NCBI RefSeq assembly: GCF_030503875.2
Contig: NZ_CP129968.2
Coordinates: 2,506,001 to 2,570,000 of the forward strand
DNA length: 64,000 bases
Direction of reading: 5' to 3'
Source: Marivirga arenosa
GTDB taxonomy: Bacteria > Bacteroidota > Bacteroidia > Cytophagales > Cyclobacteriaceae
Shown: positions 9,345 to 18,010 of the stretch, piece by piece
How the letters are laid out: the number at the start of each line of letters is the position of its first letter
How positions within the stretch are numbered: the first letter of the stretch is position 1
The notes under the pieces: model-generated
Told to the model about the DNA's origin: nothing
Databases searched by the model: none
What the model saw: the letters and a program-made list of their open reading frames with translations, nothing else
Position numbers and translations under genes: made by a program

Positions 9345-11072
9345 TTATTCAATTACAATATTGTAAAATGTATTACTAAAAGCAGAGCTTCCATCACCAT
9401 TGTATCTCTGAACATAGATCATGTATGTTTCAACAGGAAGATCAGAAGGAATAACAATTTCCACTACGGAATCAGATATTCTGTTTCCAGTTCTCGCTTT
9501 CGTGGCAGTCCAGCCATCCATAAATCCAACAGTTACAGAACCTGTTCCTTCACCAAAGTTCTTACCGTTAATAATTAATTTATCACCTCTTTTAACTGTT
9601 AAGCTTTCTACACTGGCAATTATTGGATCGGTTGTTGTGTTTTCTTCAACATTTATTGTTTCACTTGCTGTTACTTCTGCACCATTTGTTTCTACTACTA
9701 TAGTATATTCACCACTTTCAAGTAAAGGAGGTTGTACAACATATATTCTACCGTTGTCTTCTTAACGTATGTAAGCTTCGGTTCTCACATCATTTTTAAC
9801 AAAGTATACTTTGTTTTCTCCCTCAATAAAGTTTCTTCCATTGATCCTTACGATAATATTATCATCATCTGTTGAGCTAACAAAATCAGAAATAGTTGGA
9901 GCTGGAGGCAGAATTTGCACATCACCCAGAACATATTTTTCATTTCTTATATATACAATAAATGAATAAGTACCTGTCTCAAAAGATACATTATTGGGTA
10001 CATTAAATGAAAAACTTGTTTCTCCTTCGGACTCTAAAGAGGGGCCGGAACTGAAACCTTCTCTAGAAAATGAAACACTTATATCACTAAAATTCTTACC
10101 AGTTATTGTTACTAGTTCACCTTTTCTGAAAGATGTAGAAATCAAATCGTCAAATTCTGGCGTTGGTGCTGCCTCTAATTCAACTGTAACTTCATAGTCC
10201 TGAGTAGAACCATCTTCAGCCGTTACGGTATAATCTACTGAACCAAAAGAAAAATCTTCTGCAGTACTATTTTCAGGAGAAATAGTTGCTCCTTCTGAAA
10301 TTTCTATAGTTGGTACCAAAGCAGTTAAGTCACTGGTATTCCAAGGTAATGTAAGTGTAATAGCCTTTGAATCTTCATTGATTACGCCATTAATAGTTGG
10401 AGTAAATGCTTCAAAAGCAAAAATTAAAATTGCTTTCTCTGTGCGTGGCTCATATCCTATAGAAGCAGTATACTCTACTTCCGTACCATCTTCAGCCACA
10501 ACTGTAAAGATTACATCTTTCGAAAAATCTATTTCAGTTTCAGAAGCTGGAGTCACGGTTGCAAATTCTGAAATTTCAATTGTTGGAATTAATTTAGTTA
10601 GGTCATATTTTCTAGGTATAAGAGCAGTTATAGTTTTATTCTCTTCATCTATTGTTGCTGCTAATTCTGTCTCAAATCCTTTGAAAATAAAGGTGTCAAT
10701 TATAGCTTCTGTGTTTTCTAACACATTTACAGTAACTGTATATTCAGCAACAGTACCATTCTCTGCTGTTACTGTATAGACTACCGGACTAGTAAAGTCT
10801 TGTGCAGTACCTGAAGCGGGTACAACAGTTGCTTTATCCGAAATAGAAATTTCAGGACTTAAATCGGTAATATCTGTGCCACTGGGTACATCTAATGAAA
10901 TTGAAAATGCTTCTTCATTTATGACACCTGAAACAGGTGGATTCATGGATGTAATAGAGAATTCCTCAATTTTGTTCAATGGACTTTTTGCTTCCTCTTC
11001 CTCCGTACATTGGAAAAATGTTAAAGCAATTGCAGAGAATAAGCATATTCTCCATAAAAGGGATTTAATCAT
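9345..11072 (-). pseudogene. Lipoprotein with DUF5018-like and TIG/IPT domains, cut by an in-frame stop
   Basis: From ATG 11072 the frame gives a lipoprotein signal ending TFFQC, then three repeats of about 80 residues (each ending YTVTAENGT..EYTVTV or similar) typical of DUF5018-type surface domains, then TIG/IPT Ig-like domains (ITGKNF, INGRNF). A TAA at 9762-9764 stops the frame inside the second TIG domain. The same frame then stays open for 138 further codons, including a third TIG (INGKNFGEGTGSVTVGF), and ends at 9345-9347 beside a terminator. One base change explains the break. Either a 436-residue truncated lipoprotein is made or the gene is dead; a sequencing error is also possible. 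Confidence 0.85.
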
Positions 11073-11376
11073 AATTGTATATTCTTATAGTTTATAAAAT
11101 AGTGCGCGAAATTAACCGAATATCTGAAAATAAAAGCTTGAATTTTAATATAAATTAATTCAAAATCGAAAATTTATATAATCCTTAGAATAGTCAAAAT
11201 TTTAAGCCTATGAGTTTAAAATTAGGTGGTATTTTCATTTTAGATAGAAAAATTTATCTTAATATTTAATGCATAAAAATATAATGAGATAACCGTTTAA
11301 AAGTTTAGGAATGAAAAAGCACACCATTATTTGCATATGGTGTGCTTTCAGTATTTTTACCTATTAAAAATGGTAA
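11073..11376. other. Intergenic spacer between two lipoprotein genes
   Basis: AT-rich, with no open frame of note. The only structure I see is the hairpin at 11316-11348. The promoter of the interrupted lipoprotein gene must lie at the left of this stretch, but I cannot place it. Confidence 0.5.
11316..11348 (-). terminator. Terminator of the PKD-type lipoprotein gene
   Basis: A 12-bp perfect stem (AAAGCACACCAT with ATGGTGTGCTTT) is followed on the minus strand by a T run. It lies 29 bp after the stop of the gene ending at 11377. Confidence 0.8.
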
Positions 11377-12177
11377 TTAATATTTCTGCACTTTTATATC
11401 AACCAATACTCTAGTTGAATTAATGGCTTTTAACTTTATCGCTCCTTTTTTACCCTCTTCAGTTTCAAATGTGACAATTGCAGGGAAGTCCAAAGTCCCT
11501 ATAGCATTATCATCATTAATCACTGTCAAGTCATCTAATACAGCATCATCTTCCATTTCATCAAATGAGGCTACTTCAAATCCATTTTCATAATTATGGA
11601 CTTTAGTTTCTTTTGCATTTGGCACTACAATGTCGTCAAAGTTGTCTTTTGGTCCTTCAAAAAAGATAAAAGGTGAATTAGATCCTTTATAAAAAAGATT
11701 AATATTTGGTCCATTTTCTTCATCTATCTCAGTGTCTAAATACATTTCGTTTTCAGAAATGGAGTAAAATCTGCCTAATTCACTACTGCCCTCTTCCTGA
11801 GAAAATTCTAAATCTTTTATTTCTAATATGGCACTGTTTCCTTCTATAGTAATAGTTTCTTCACTACTACTTTCTTCAGTACCGGAGACTGCTTTAAGTG
11901 TTATGGTGAAGTCCCCTGCTTTGTCAACCGTAATGCCATTCGGTATTTCCTCAATTGAAGTTGAATCGCTACTGCCTTCACTAAAGCTCCATTCATAAGA
12001 GCTTGCTCCGGTAGACTCATTAGTTAGATTTAATACTGCATTTGGCGCTTCTCCCTCTATCTCAACACTAAATTTTGCTTCTAAGGGTTCCCCCTCTTTA
12101 TCAGCTGTTTCACTTGAATCACAAGAATAGAGAGTAATTGCTAAAACAATTAATGCGTACTTAATTTTACTTATCAT
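11377..12177 (-). CDS. Lipoprotein with PKD-like domain
   Basis: This 266-residue protein begins MISKIKYALIVLAITLYSC, a lipoprotein signal with Cys19 as the lipidated residue. Residues about 33-110 look like a PKD/Ig fold: LNLTNESTGASSYEWSFSEG matches the usual N.S.....YEW.FGDG pattern, followed by DKAGDFTITLKAVS. The remaining 150 residues are acidic and unassigned, ending in a beta-rich tail (INSTRVLVDIKVQKY). It is probably an outer-membrane surface lipoprotein; the ligand is unknown. It lies upstream of, and in the same orientation as, the interrupted DUF5018-type gene but has its own terminator. Confidence 0.75.
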   Translation of the reverse strand: MISKIKYALIVLAITLYSCDSSETADKEGEPLEAKFSVEIEGEAPNAVLNLTNESTGASSYEWSFSEGSSDSTSIEEIPNGITVDKAGDFTITLKAVSGTEESSSEETITIEGNSAILEIKDLEFSQEEGSSELGRFYSISENEMYLDTEIDEENGPNINLFYKGSNSPFIFFEGPKDNFDDIVVPNAKETKVHNYENGFEVASFDEMEDDAVLDDLTVINDDNAIGTLDFPAIVTFETEEGKKGAIKLKAINSTRVLVDIKVQKY

Positions 12178-12376
12178 ATAATTTAAATTAAAAGATTAAT
12201 TGCAAACGTAACTATATGTTTAGGTTTGACAAAATATGTTGAAAAAGATTATTGACATGCAGCGGTAGTATATACTAAAACTCATATTTAGATATAAAAC
12301 CGTAAAGTTACTTTAGGACGATACAAGTACTTTTATAGCAGATAGCATGCTTATTGCTTCGCTATGTGCGCTATGT

Positions 12377-12466
12377 GGTGGTGAAGAAATCAGACCGGGC
12401 TATAAAGACTTTGATGAACTAGCGGATATACTAGAAACGCTAGAGATAGATGATGCGGTAGAATAG
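12377..12466 (+). pseudogene. Orphan copy of the TrpF-like gene tail
   Basis: These 90 bp match the last 90 bp of the TrpF-like gene (9009-9098) with about six substitutions, through the stop codon. The sequence before it has no relation to the gene, so only the C-terminal 29 codons are present and nothing can be expressed from it in the original way. Confidence 0.85.
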
Positions 12467-12530
12467 TTGGAAGATGGAAGTTGGGTTTTTGAAGTTAGAA
12501 GATGGAAGTCGGATGTTGGATGATGGAAGA
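12467..12530. repeat. GGAAGATGGAAGTTGG-type minisatellite
   Basis: Four or more imperfect units of about 14-17 bp (ttggaagatggaag, gaagttagaagatggaag, gatgttggatgatggaag) follow the duplicated gene tail, as at 9099-9142 but in greater number. Confidence 0.65.
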
Positions 12531-12597
12531 ACAGTTCTGTATCATGCTTGTGACAAAAAAGGAAACGATTGCGCAAATGAAATTGAGTGAAAATGCT

Positions 12598-12885
12598 TTA
12601 TGCCCATTTTCCGGGATCATCTCGGGTACCCAATACAGCTATTACGATTAACTCTTTTTGATCTACAATAAAATGGATAGCATAAGGAAAATGCTCTATT
12701 AAGGCTAGGCGGGTGTTTTTATATCTGACTTGATAATGAAGTGGATTTTGAGTAATTAGAAGTAATTTTTCCTCAATCTTTTCTAAAAAGCGTATACCTA
12801 GATTTTTCTGCTTATCCTCGTACCATTGAGATGATTCTAAAATATCAAGCTCAGCTTCAGGCCTAACAATTAAGCGATAATTCAC
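12598..12885 (-). CDS. RelE/ParE-family toxin
   Basis: A 95-residue protein with the small RelE/ParE fold signature: MNYRLIVRPEAELDILESSQ at the start, a WYEDKQKNLGIRFLEKIEE helix, HFPYAIHFIVDQKELIVIAV, and a terminal RDDPGKW replacing the usual H..R.P..W. Family members poison either mRNA decoding or DNA gyrase; which one applies here is not readable. Its start overlaps the upstream antitoxin by 4 bp (ATGA), as usual for such pairs. Related pairs are at 45986-46498, 51287-51855 and 59033-59601. Confidence 0.85.
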   Translation of the reverse strand: MNYRLIVRPEAELDILESSQWYEDKQKNLGIRFLEKIEEKLLLITQNPLHYQVRYKNTRLALIEHFPYAIHFIVDQKELIVIAVLGTRDDPGKWA

Positions 12886-13118
12886 AATTGATTTCTAATG
12901 CGATTTTTAACTTCTTCCCAACTTGATCCTTCAGAAGGATCAGTTTGATATGCTGCTAATCTTTCATCTAGTACTTTTTTATGTGCTTCACTTAAACCAT
13001 AATCCTCTTCTTTCAGATTTGCCTGAACCATGGCATACATTAAATTGATGAGTCGTTCATCTGCTTGGTTAATGTATTCATGAAGTAGTTCCCTAATTTG
13101 AGCTGTACCCATAACCAT
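12882..13118 (-). CDS. Antitoxin of the RelE/ParE pair
   Basis: A 78-residue acidic protein immediately before the toxin gene. IRELLHEYINQADERLINLM is shared with the antitoxins at 46277 (LRKELQEYLNNADERFIQLV) and 51601 (KEELYHFIEEGDARLIKMLY), so they form one family. The C-terminus (SSWEEVKNRIRNQL) is the probable toxin-binding segment. ATG 13118 is used here; a second ATG lies two codons on. Antitoxins of this kind usually repress their own promoter. Confidence 0.8.
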   Translation of the reverse strand: MVMGTAQIRELLHEYINQADERLINLMYAMVQANLKEEDYGLSEAHKKVLDERLAAYQTDPSEGSSWEEVKNRIRNQL

Positions 13119-13178
13119 TGTTTTCCTTTATGTAAAGATAACAATTTCATCTTCACATTTAGTTTCAAATATTAACTT

Positions 13179-13220
13179 TTATCCTAATGGATGGAACTGA
13201 TGAACTTTTATTAATATTTG
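13179..13220 (-). pseudogene. Last codons of a tyrosine recombinase
   Basis: On the minus strand, Q-I-L-I-K-V-H-Q-F-H-P-L-G-stop reads up to TAA 13179-13181. The intact recombinase at 51886 ends EEIQQFHPMG and also lies directly upstream of an antitoxin-toxin pair of this family. The position and ending suggest that this locus once had the same gene order. The match is short. Confidence 0.5.
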
Positions 13221-13354
13221 AAATGCTCACAAAGTTGTAAAAGTAGTGCGTATTTGCGAGTCGATTTGCATGTCTCGTTCTTATTTCACTTTACAGTTTT
13301 ACATTATTGTCCTTATATAACATTACTAAGATAAATCGTCATATTTACCCATTT

Positions 13355-13551
13355 CTATACAAGGTAGTGATCCAGCCCTATATTTTCTAAGCCAAGGCCG
13401 TATACTTCCTTGGCTTTTACCCCATATTCACTTTGCGCTTCACTATAGCTGATATCACCTGTTTCAATTCTTCTACAGACCTCAAAAATTGTACTTTCAC
13501 TGTATCTTATTCCCATGATTAGCTTTATTTGTGTAAAGCTATTTCAGGACA
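13355..13551 (-). pseudogene. IS3-type element remnant (left copy)
   Basis: ATG 13516 opens 53 codons starting MGIRYSESTIFEVCRRIETG and continuing DISYSEAQSEYGV, which resembles the N-terminal helix-turn-helix of an IS3-group OrfA, then reaches a stop at 13355. The leader from TGTCCTGAAAT (minus strand, ending at 13551) looks like an IS3 end. A paralogous copy lies at 15216-15328. Only the start of the element remains. Confidence 0.5.
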
Positions 13552-13571
13552 AGACAGCTTGTTATAAGCAT

Positions 13572-15215
13572 CCTCGTTACAACCTAAAATCCGCAGGTAA
13601 ACCCAAAAATAAGCCGTAAAATACTTATCTCTAAGACTTTACGGCTTCAGTGTTTTCACCTATATTGGTGATGCAAACAAACACTGATATGAAGGTAATA
13701 AATTCGAAACAGATCAGCCCATTTGGCGGTTTGAATTTTGTTATAAAAGCTCTTGACAACCGATCAATAGGTAGTACATTAAACAACGAACTTCCTGATT
13801 TACCCAAGCAAAGCCAATTTGATTGGAGGGATATAATTTATAATTTTTGGTCAATTTATTTTTGTGGTGGTGATTGTATAGAGGATCTGTCAGAGAACTT
13901 GAAGCATACATTGAAGGACAATCCTCTTCTGAGAAGTTGCAGTCCCGACAGCTTGTTAAAAAGAATGAAGGAGTTCTCTGTTCCTTCTCAGGAATTTGGT
14001 ACACCCAGAGGCAACTCTGTACACCAATTCAGCATTAACGATAAGCTAAACGAACTTAACCTGAAATTATTAAACAAAGTAGACCGAATTAAGGATAGAG
14101 AGCATCCTGTTGTACTCGACTATGACAATACCTTGATTTTCACAGAAAAATCAGATGCTAAAATGACCTATAAAAAAGCATTTGGTTATGCGCCTGGCGT
14201 GGGCATAATTGAAGACAAGGTCGTGTATATTGAAAACAGAAATGGTAACAGTGATGCTCAAACTTTACAGCAGGATACATTGGCAAGGATGTTTTCCTTA
14301 CTTAAAAAGCAGGGAGTCAAAGTAGATGTTTTTAGGGCTGATTCCGCTTCCTATCAATTATCGACTTTGCTTGAAGTTGTTGAAAATGTGGACAAGTTTT
14401 ATATAAAAGCAAGAATGAACGCTCAACTCTACAGCACCATAGACACTATAGAAAACTGGGAAAAGATAGAGATAGCTGGCGAAGAGGCCTACAGGGCATC
14501 AATAGAATTTTCACCCTTCAAACAAGCCGCAAGCCGACTAAAATATCAAAAACCTTTAAAGAATTATAGATATGTTGTCACCAAAATCAAGAGAATTGAT
14601 GGACAACTCAACCTGTTTACAGGCGAGGATTATACTTACAGTGCTATCATCACAAATGATAAAAATTTAAGCAATGATCAAGTGGTATTTTTTTATAATC
14701 AAAGGGGGAAAATCGAACGGGAATTTGATGCATTAAAAAACGATTTTGGATGGGGAAACTTACCATTCTCGAATTTAGAACATAATACCGTATTTCTGCT
14801 TTTTTCTGCAATATGTAAGAACTTATATACTCATATCATCAAAGAATTTTCAAAAAAGGTAAAGGGGTTAAAAGCCCATTTCAGGATAAAGAAGTTCATA
14901 TTCAGATTTATATGCACTCCTGCCAAATGGGTTAAAAATGCCCGCTGCTGGAAGCTAAGGATATATGGAAACCTAGCATTTAAAACTTGATAACATTATA
15001 AAAATCACCACCCCACTTATTGAAATTTAAAATAAAGCTGATGAGTTAATGGGTTTATCATGACTAAAGTTTAAAATATCAGCAAGCAATTGGTGAAATC
15101 ATTGCTACTAACTTAATTTTCCTTGAAACTTTTGGTTAGAAAAATGAAATCAATAAAAAATCAACTAAAATCGAATGCTATTTTCTAGACCTGCGGATTT
15201 TAGGTACAAACGAGG
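13572..15215 (+). mobile_element. IS1380-type insertion sequence
   Basis: The element is 1644 bp and bounded by 27-bp terminal inverted repeats: 13572-13598 (starts CCTCGTTACAACCTAAAATC) and the complement of 15189-15215, with three mismatches. It contains one transposase gene. I see no matching direct repeat of the target at the two edges, so the flanks may have rearranged after insertion. It sits between two IS3-type remnants. Confidence 0.85.
13671..14990 (+). CDS. IS1380 family transposase
   Basis: About 439 residues, near the family length. The start at ATG 13671 is favoured over the in-frame codon at 13650. HPVVLDYDNTLIFTEKSDAK followed by YAPGVGIIEDKVVYIENRNG is the characteristic first-acidic-residue region of this DDE group. 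FRADSASYQ supplies the second acid, and YNQRGKIEREFDALKNDFGW matches the Y..R..IE..... box carrying the third. The frame is intact and the terminal repeats are present, so the copy may be functional. Confidence 0.9.
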   Translation: MQTNTDMKVINSKQISPFGGLNFVIKALDNRSIGSTLNNELPDLPKQSQFDWRDIIYNFWSIYFCGGDCIEDLSENLKHTLKDNPLLRSCSPDSLLKRMKEFSVPSQEFGTPRGNSVHQFSINDKLNELNLKLLNKVDRIKDREHPVVLDYDNTLIFTEKSDAKMTYKKAFGYAPGVGIIEDKVVYIENRNGNSDAQTLQQDTLARMFSLLKKQGVKVDVFRADSASYQLSTLLEVVENVDKFYIKARMNAQLYSTIDTIENWEKIEIAGEEAYRASIEFSPFKQAASRLKYQKPLKNYRYVVTKIKRIDGQLNLFTGEDYTYSAIITNDKNLSNDQVVFFYNQRGKIEREFDALKNDFGWGNLPFSNLEHNTVFLLFSAICKNLYTHIIKEFSKKVKGLKAHFRIKKFIFRFICTPAKWVKNARCWKLRIYGNLAFKT

Positions 15216-15328
15216 ACGAGCTGGGCTGATCTGTCCTGTGTCTATCCTTTTACAAATCTCATAAATTGTACTTTCGATGTATTTTATTCCCATGATTAGC
15301 TTTATTTGTGTAAACCTATTTCAGGACA
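15216..15328 (-). pseudogene. IS3-type element remnant (right copy)
   Basis: From ATG 15293 on the minus strand the frame reads MGIKYIESTIYEICKRIDTG, closely matching the left remnant, and is cut by the IS1380 right end after about 27 codons. The upstream TGTCCTGAAATAGGTTTACA (minus strand from 15328) is nearly the same as in the left copy. Confidence 0.5.
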
Positions 15329-15334
15329 AGAAAA

Positions 15335-15766
15335 CTATACCTTCTTAATAAATGGTCTAAGTACTTTTTTTAAATACAGAAATTCAGATTTGACCATTAG
15401 ATAAAATATAGCACCCAACCCTAAAAGTGGAAACAAAGCAAAAAAGTTGTTATCTAAAATGAGAGAATTAACAATCAATAGTATACCAAAAAAGCCGAAC
15501 CATATGAAACTAAAATAGGTAGGTCTTCCACTAATTACCATGTTATTATTATAGATAATGATTTTAAAACAAATCAGAATACTAAGAGGAATAGGAAATA
15601 GTGTAGCCCTATAAAGACGAATAGTTTCATTTGCCTCTACTCGAGATAGATACTCTTTTTTAGAGCTGAAACGAAAATTCTGGAAATCTGAATCCTGGCA
15701 TTTTCTTGAAAGAAAAAGATCCTTTTGAAACACTGCGTTTTTAATCTCTTGCTTTTGAAAAATCAT
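15335..15766 (-). CDS. Small membrane protein of unknown function
   Basis: 143 residues. The first half is polar with an acidic-basic mix; residues about 55-125 contain three hydrophobic segments (ATLFPIPLSILICFKIIIY, SFIWFGFFGILLIVNSLIL, FFALFPLLGLGAIFYLMV), and a basic tail (KKVLRPFIKKV) follows. The 3' end lies only 7 bp from the IS3-like remnant, so the C-terminus may have been altered by that insertion. No family recognised. Confidence 0.6.
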   Translation of the reverse strand: MIFQKQEIKNAVFQKDLFLSRKCQDSDFQNFRFSSKKEYLSRVEANETIRLYRATLFPIPLSILICFKIIIYNNNMVISGRPTYFSFIWFGFFGILLIVNSLILDNNFFALFPLLGLGAIFYLMVKSEFLYLKKVLRPFIKKV

Positions 15767-15907
15767 TTCTCAGTCTTTTTAACTTCGTAAGTTGTTTCGT
15801 ATTCCCCCCTATTCCTCGTTTTTAACGTGGATTAGCAAAATATGAGTTTTTAACTCAATATCTATATTATTTTTAAAGAATCAACTAAAATTGAATTTAC
15901 GATAAGG

Positions 15908-16360
15908 TTAAAATTTACCGCCTAGAGTATTAATAAGTTTATTCAATGTATCGCGAAAATTCACTATTTCCTCTTCAGAAACGGATTCATCTTGAAAAGA
16001 ACCTATGATTTTCTCGGGGATCTTAACCGCTTTTTCTTTGAGCTTCTCTCCTGCTTTGGTTAAGGATACAATAACTGTTCTTTCATCTTCCTTCGAGCGA
16101 GTACGCTTAATGAATTCTTTAGATTCTAAGCGTTTTAATAATGGGGTTAAGGTGTTGGTCTCAAGCATCAAGCGCTCCCCTATTTTATTTACGGTTTGAG
16201 CGTTATGCTGCCACAACACCAACAACACTAAATATTGCGGATAAGTGATATCCAACTCCTTTAAATATGGAGTATATAATTTAGTAGTTAGCCTTGAGGC
16301 AGCATAAAGTGGAAAACAAATCTGGTTCTCCAAATACAATGATGCAAATTGATCATCCAT
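15908..16360 (-). CDS. MarR-family regulator of the OhrR one-cysteine type
   Basis: A 150-residue winged-helix repressor. ENQICFPLYAASR matches the OhrR N-terminal helix with its single peroxide-sensing Cys (Cys15); no other Cys is present, as in one-Cys OhrR. The DNA-reading helix is in TNTLTPLLKRLESKEFIKR, followed by a wing with RSKEDERTVIVSLT. OhrR proteins release DNA when the Cys is oxidised by organic peroxides. It is the last gene of a three-gene run with glutathione peroxidase and DoxX, whose promoter region holds a perfect palindrome (17299-17312). Confidence 0.88.
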   Translation of the reverse strand: MDDQFASLYLENQICFPLYAASRLTTKLYTPYLKELDITYPQYLVLLVLWQHNAQTVNKIGERLMLETNTLTPLLKRLESKEFIKRTRSKEDERTVIVSLTKAGEKLKEKAVKIPEKIIGSFQDESVSEEEIVNFRDTLNKLINTLGGKF

Positions 16361-16363
16361 AGA

Positions 16364-16840
16364 TTATAATAACTTCTTAATGGTAGCTTCCATTTTTTCG
16401 GGCTTAGTAGTAGGCGAAAATCTTTTAACTGGATTTCCATTTTTATCAATAACGAATTTAGTAAAATTCCATTTTATAGCGCTTCCTAATAAGCCTCCTT
16501 TTAACTTGGTCTTCAAATATTTAAAAATAGGATGTGCATTATTTCCATTTACCTCAATTTTTTCAAACATAGGGAAACTCACGCCATAATTAAGCTGACA
16601 GAATTCCTGAATTTGTTCAGAATCCCCTGATTCCTGATTTGCAAATTGATTACAAGGGAAACCCAAAATTACTAAGCCATCATCCTTATATTTTTTATAA
16701 AGATTTTCTAATCCTTCATACTGCGGTGTTAAGCCACATTTACTAGCAGTATTCACTACTACAACAGTCTTATTTTCATAATCCTTCATCGACTGATTTT
16801 CACCATTCAGTCTTTTGGCTTCATAATTATAAAAGCTCAT
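16364..16840 (-). CDS. Glutathione peroxidase family thiol peroxidase
   Basis: 158 residues. It reduces hydroperoxides with a Cys rather than a selenocysteine: Cys35 in [19 protein letters not shown]. The Gln of [10 protein letters not shown] and the Trp-Asn of [10 protein letters not shown] complete the catalytic tetrad, and Cys in FPCNQF may be the resolving partner. Bacterial members generally use thioredoxin. Its start overlaps the DoxX stop by 4 bp and it ends 3 bp before the OhrR-like regulator, so all three are co-transcribed. Confidence 0.93.
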   Translation of the reverse strand: MSFYNYEAKRLNGENQSMKDYENKTVVVVNTASKCGLTPQYEGLENLYKKYKDDGLVILGFPCNQFANQESGDSEQIQEFCQLNYGVSFPMFEKIEVNGNNAHPIFKYLKTKLKGGLLGSAIKWNFTKFVIDKNGNPVKRFSPTTKPEKMEATIKKLL

Positions 16841-17265
16841 AATTTAGTATTTAGTTTTAGTTTTAAATAATTCCATCCTGCTGTAGACCATAAAGCCCAA
16901 ATTACCAATATGGGTTGAAAAAACAATCTGATCAATCTTTTTTGATCCGTATCTAATCCAAAAGCATCTATACCATTTGTGTATTGCGAGATGTTACCAG
17001 GAAATATCAGTATATAAAATACAGCTAATGCTATTCCTACTTTTGCTTTATGTTTTGTTAAAAATATCATTAACACTCCTAAAGTAATCTCCACAACTCC
17101 TGATGATAACACCACAAAATCCATAAAAGCAGGATCTGTAGGTAGCCATCTAGGAACTTGAGCAAGAAACTCATCTCTTTGAAATGTTAAGTGACCAATT
17201 CCAGCAAACGTCATGAATGCCCCTAGTATAATTCTAAAAACATTTTGAATCGTATTTGTTTTCAT
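16837..17265 (-). CDS. DoxX family membrane protein
   Basis: 142 residues with four hydrophobic helices: [20 protein letters not shown] at the start, [36 protein letters not shown] and [13 protein letters not shown]. The pattern matches DoxX/DoxD-like proteins, which are often linked to thiol and oxidative stress genes. It is the first gene of the peroxide-response operon; its promoter would lie under the palindrome at 17299-17312. Confidence 0.8.
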   Translation of the reverse strand: MKTNTIQNVFRIILGAFMTFAGIGHLTFQRDEFLAQVPRWLPTDPAFMDFVVLSSGVVEITLGVLMIFLTKHKAKVGIALAVFYILIFPGNISQYTNGIDAFGLDTDQKRLIRLFFQPILVIWALWSTAGWNYLKLKLNTKL

Positions 17266-17298
17266 AAGCTATAATTATTAATTAATCTTTTCCGTTTA

Positions 17299-17312
17299 TA
17301 TCGTATACGATA
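17299..17312. promoter_or_regulatory. Perfect palindrome, likely operator of the OhrR-like regulator
   Basis: TATCGTATACGATA is a perfect 14-bp dyad 34 bp upstream of the DoxX start. On the minus strand it directly follows a TTTG that could act as the -33 element, so a bound repressor would block the promoter. MarR/OhrR proteins bind such symmetric sites. Assignment to the regulator of this operon is inferred. Confidence 0.65.
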
Positions 17313-17372
17313 CAAATTTAAAAATAGTTGAAATCATTTTGCAAAATCTTTAAAATTATAAGTCAAAATAAA

Positions 17373-18008
17373 TTACTGTTGGCTGATTTCCTGCTCCACA
17401 TTGTGGTACGAATTCAGGAAATAAATATCTAATAAAGCTTTAGGGCGAGCAAAAAACTCTCTAATGGTGACTTTAGCGGATGAATAAACGGGAACCTCAG
17501 CAGCTGAATATGCAATGGCATCTAGCTCATAATGTTGACTAATATACAAGGCTCTAAAAGCATGAAATTGCTGAGTAATGATGGTGACATTATTTTGATT
17601 AAATACTTCTTTACAGCGATAAACACTTTCTAAGGTTCTTAATCCAGCCGTATCGATTGAAATAACACTATCGGGAACACCTTTTTGCATTAAAGCATTC
17701 TTCATGTCATTAGGTTCATTATAATAACGTGTTCTATTATCTCCGCTTAATAATAGACCTTTAACCTTCCCACTATGATACAAATTAGCTGCGGCTTCAA
17801 TTCTATTATCAAAAAAGCTATTGGCTTCTCCTTTCATGTTGCGTTTACTAGTTCCTAAAACTAAAGCAACATCTCTTTTGGGTATAATAGCTAAATCGTC
17901 ATAGATATAACCTCTTGTTTTAGAAATTATAAACACATTTGCAATAATTGCAAATACAATTGCTGAAACAAATAATAATAAGCCTAGCTTGATAGAAAAC
18001 TTAATCAT
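17373..18008 (-). CDS. SanA/DUF218 family membrane-anchored protein
   Basis: 211 residues with one N-terminal membrane helix (LGLLLFVSAIVFAIIANVFI) and a DUF218 domain. Visible hallmarks are VALVLGTSKRNMKGEANSFF, NRIEAAANLYHSGKVKGLLL, SGDN, and TITQQFHAFRALYIS, where the His/Arg lie in the conserved core. E. coli SanA is linked to envelope barrier function at high temperature; the reaction is not known. It starts 2 bp after the methyltransferase stop and is likely in an operon with it and parC. Confidence 0.85.
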   Translation of the reverse strand: MIKFSIKLGLLLFVSAIVFAIIANVFIISKTRGYIYDDLAIIPKRDVALVLGTSKRNMKGEANSFFDNRIEAAANLYHSGKVKGLLLSGDNRTRYYNEPNDMKNALMQKGVPDSVISIDTAGLRTLESVYRCKEVFNQNNVTIITQQFHAFRALYISQHYELDAIAYSAAEVPVYSSAKVTIREFFARPKALLDIYFLNSYHNVEQEISQQ

Positions 18009-18010
18009 GA

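Noticed and set aside
9421..9765. Plus-strand open frame opposite the lipoprotein gene
   Set aside because: Antisense of the interrupted TIG-domain gene, whose minus-strand reading is a clear protein. The other plus-strand frames at 9994-11097 are the same kind of shadow.
12177..12376. Possible gene before the duplicated TrpF-like tail
   Set aside because: Sequence directly before 12377 has no similarity to the TrpF-like gene and no usable open frame.
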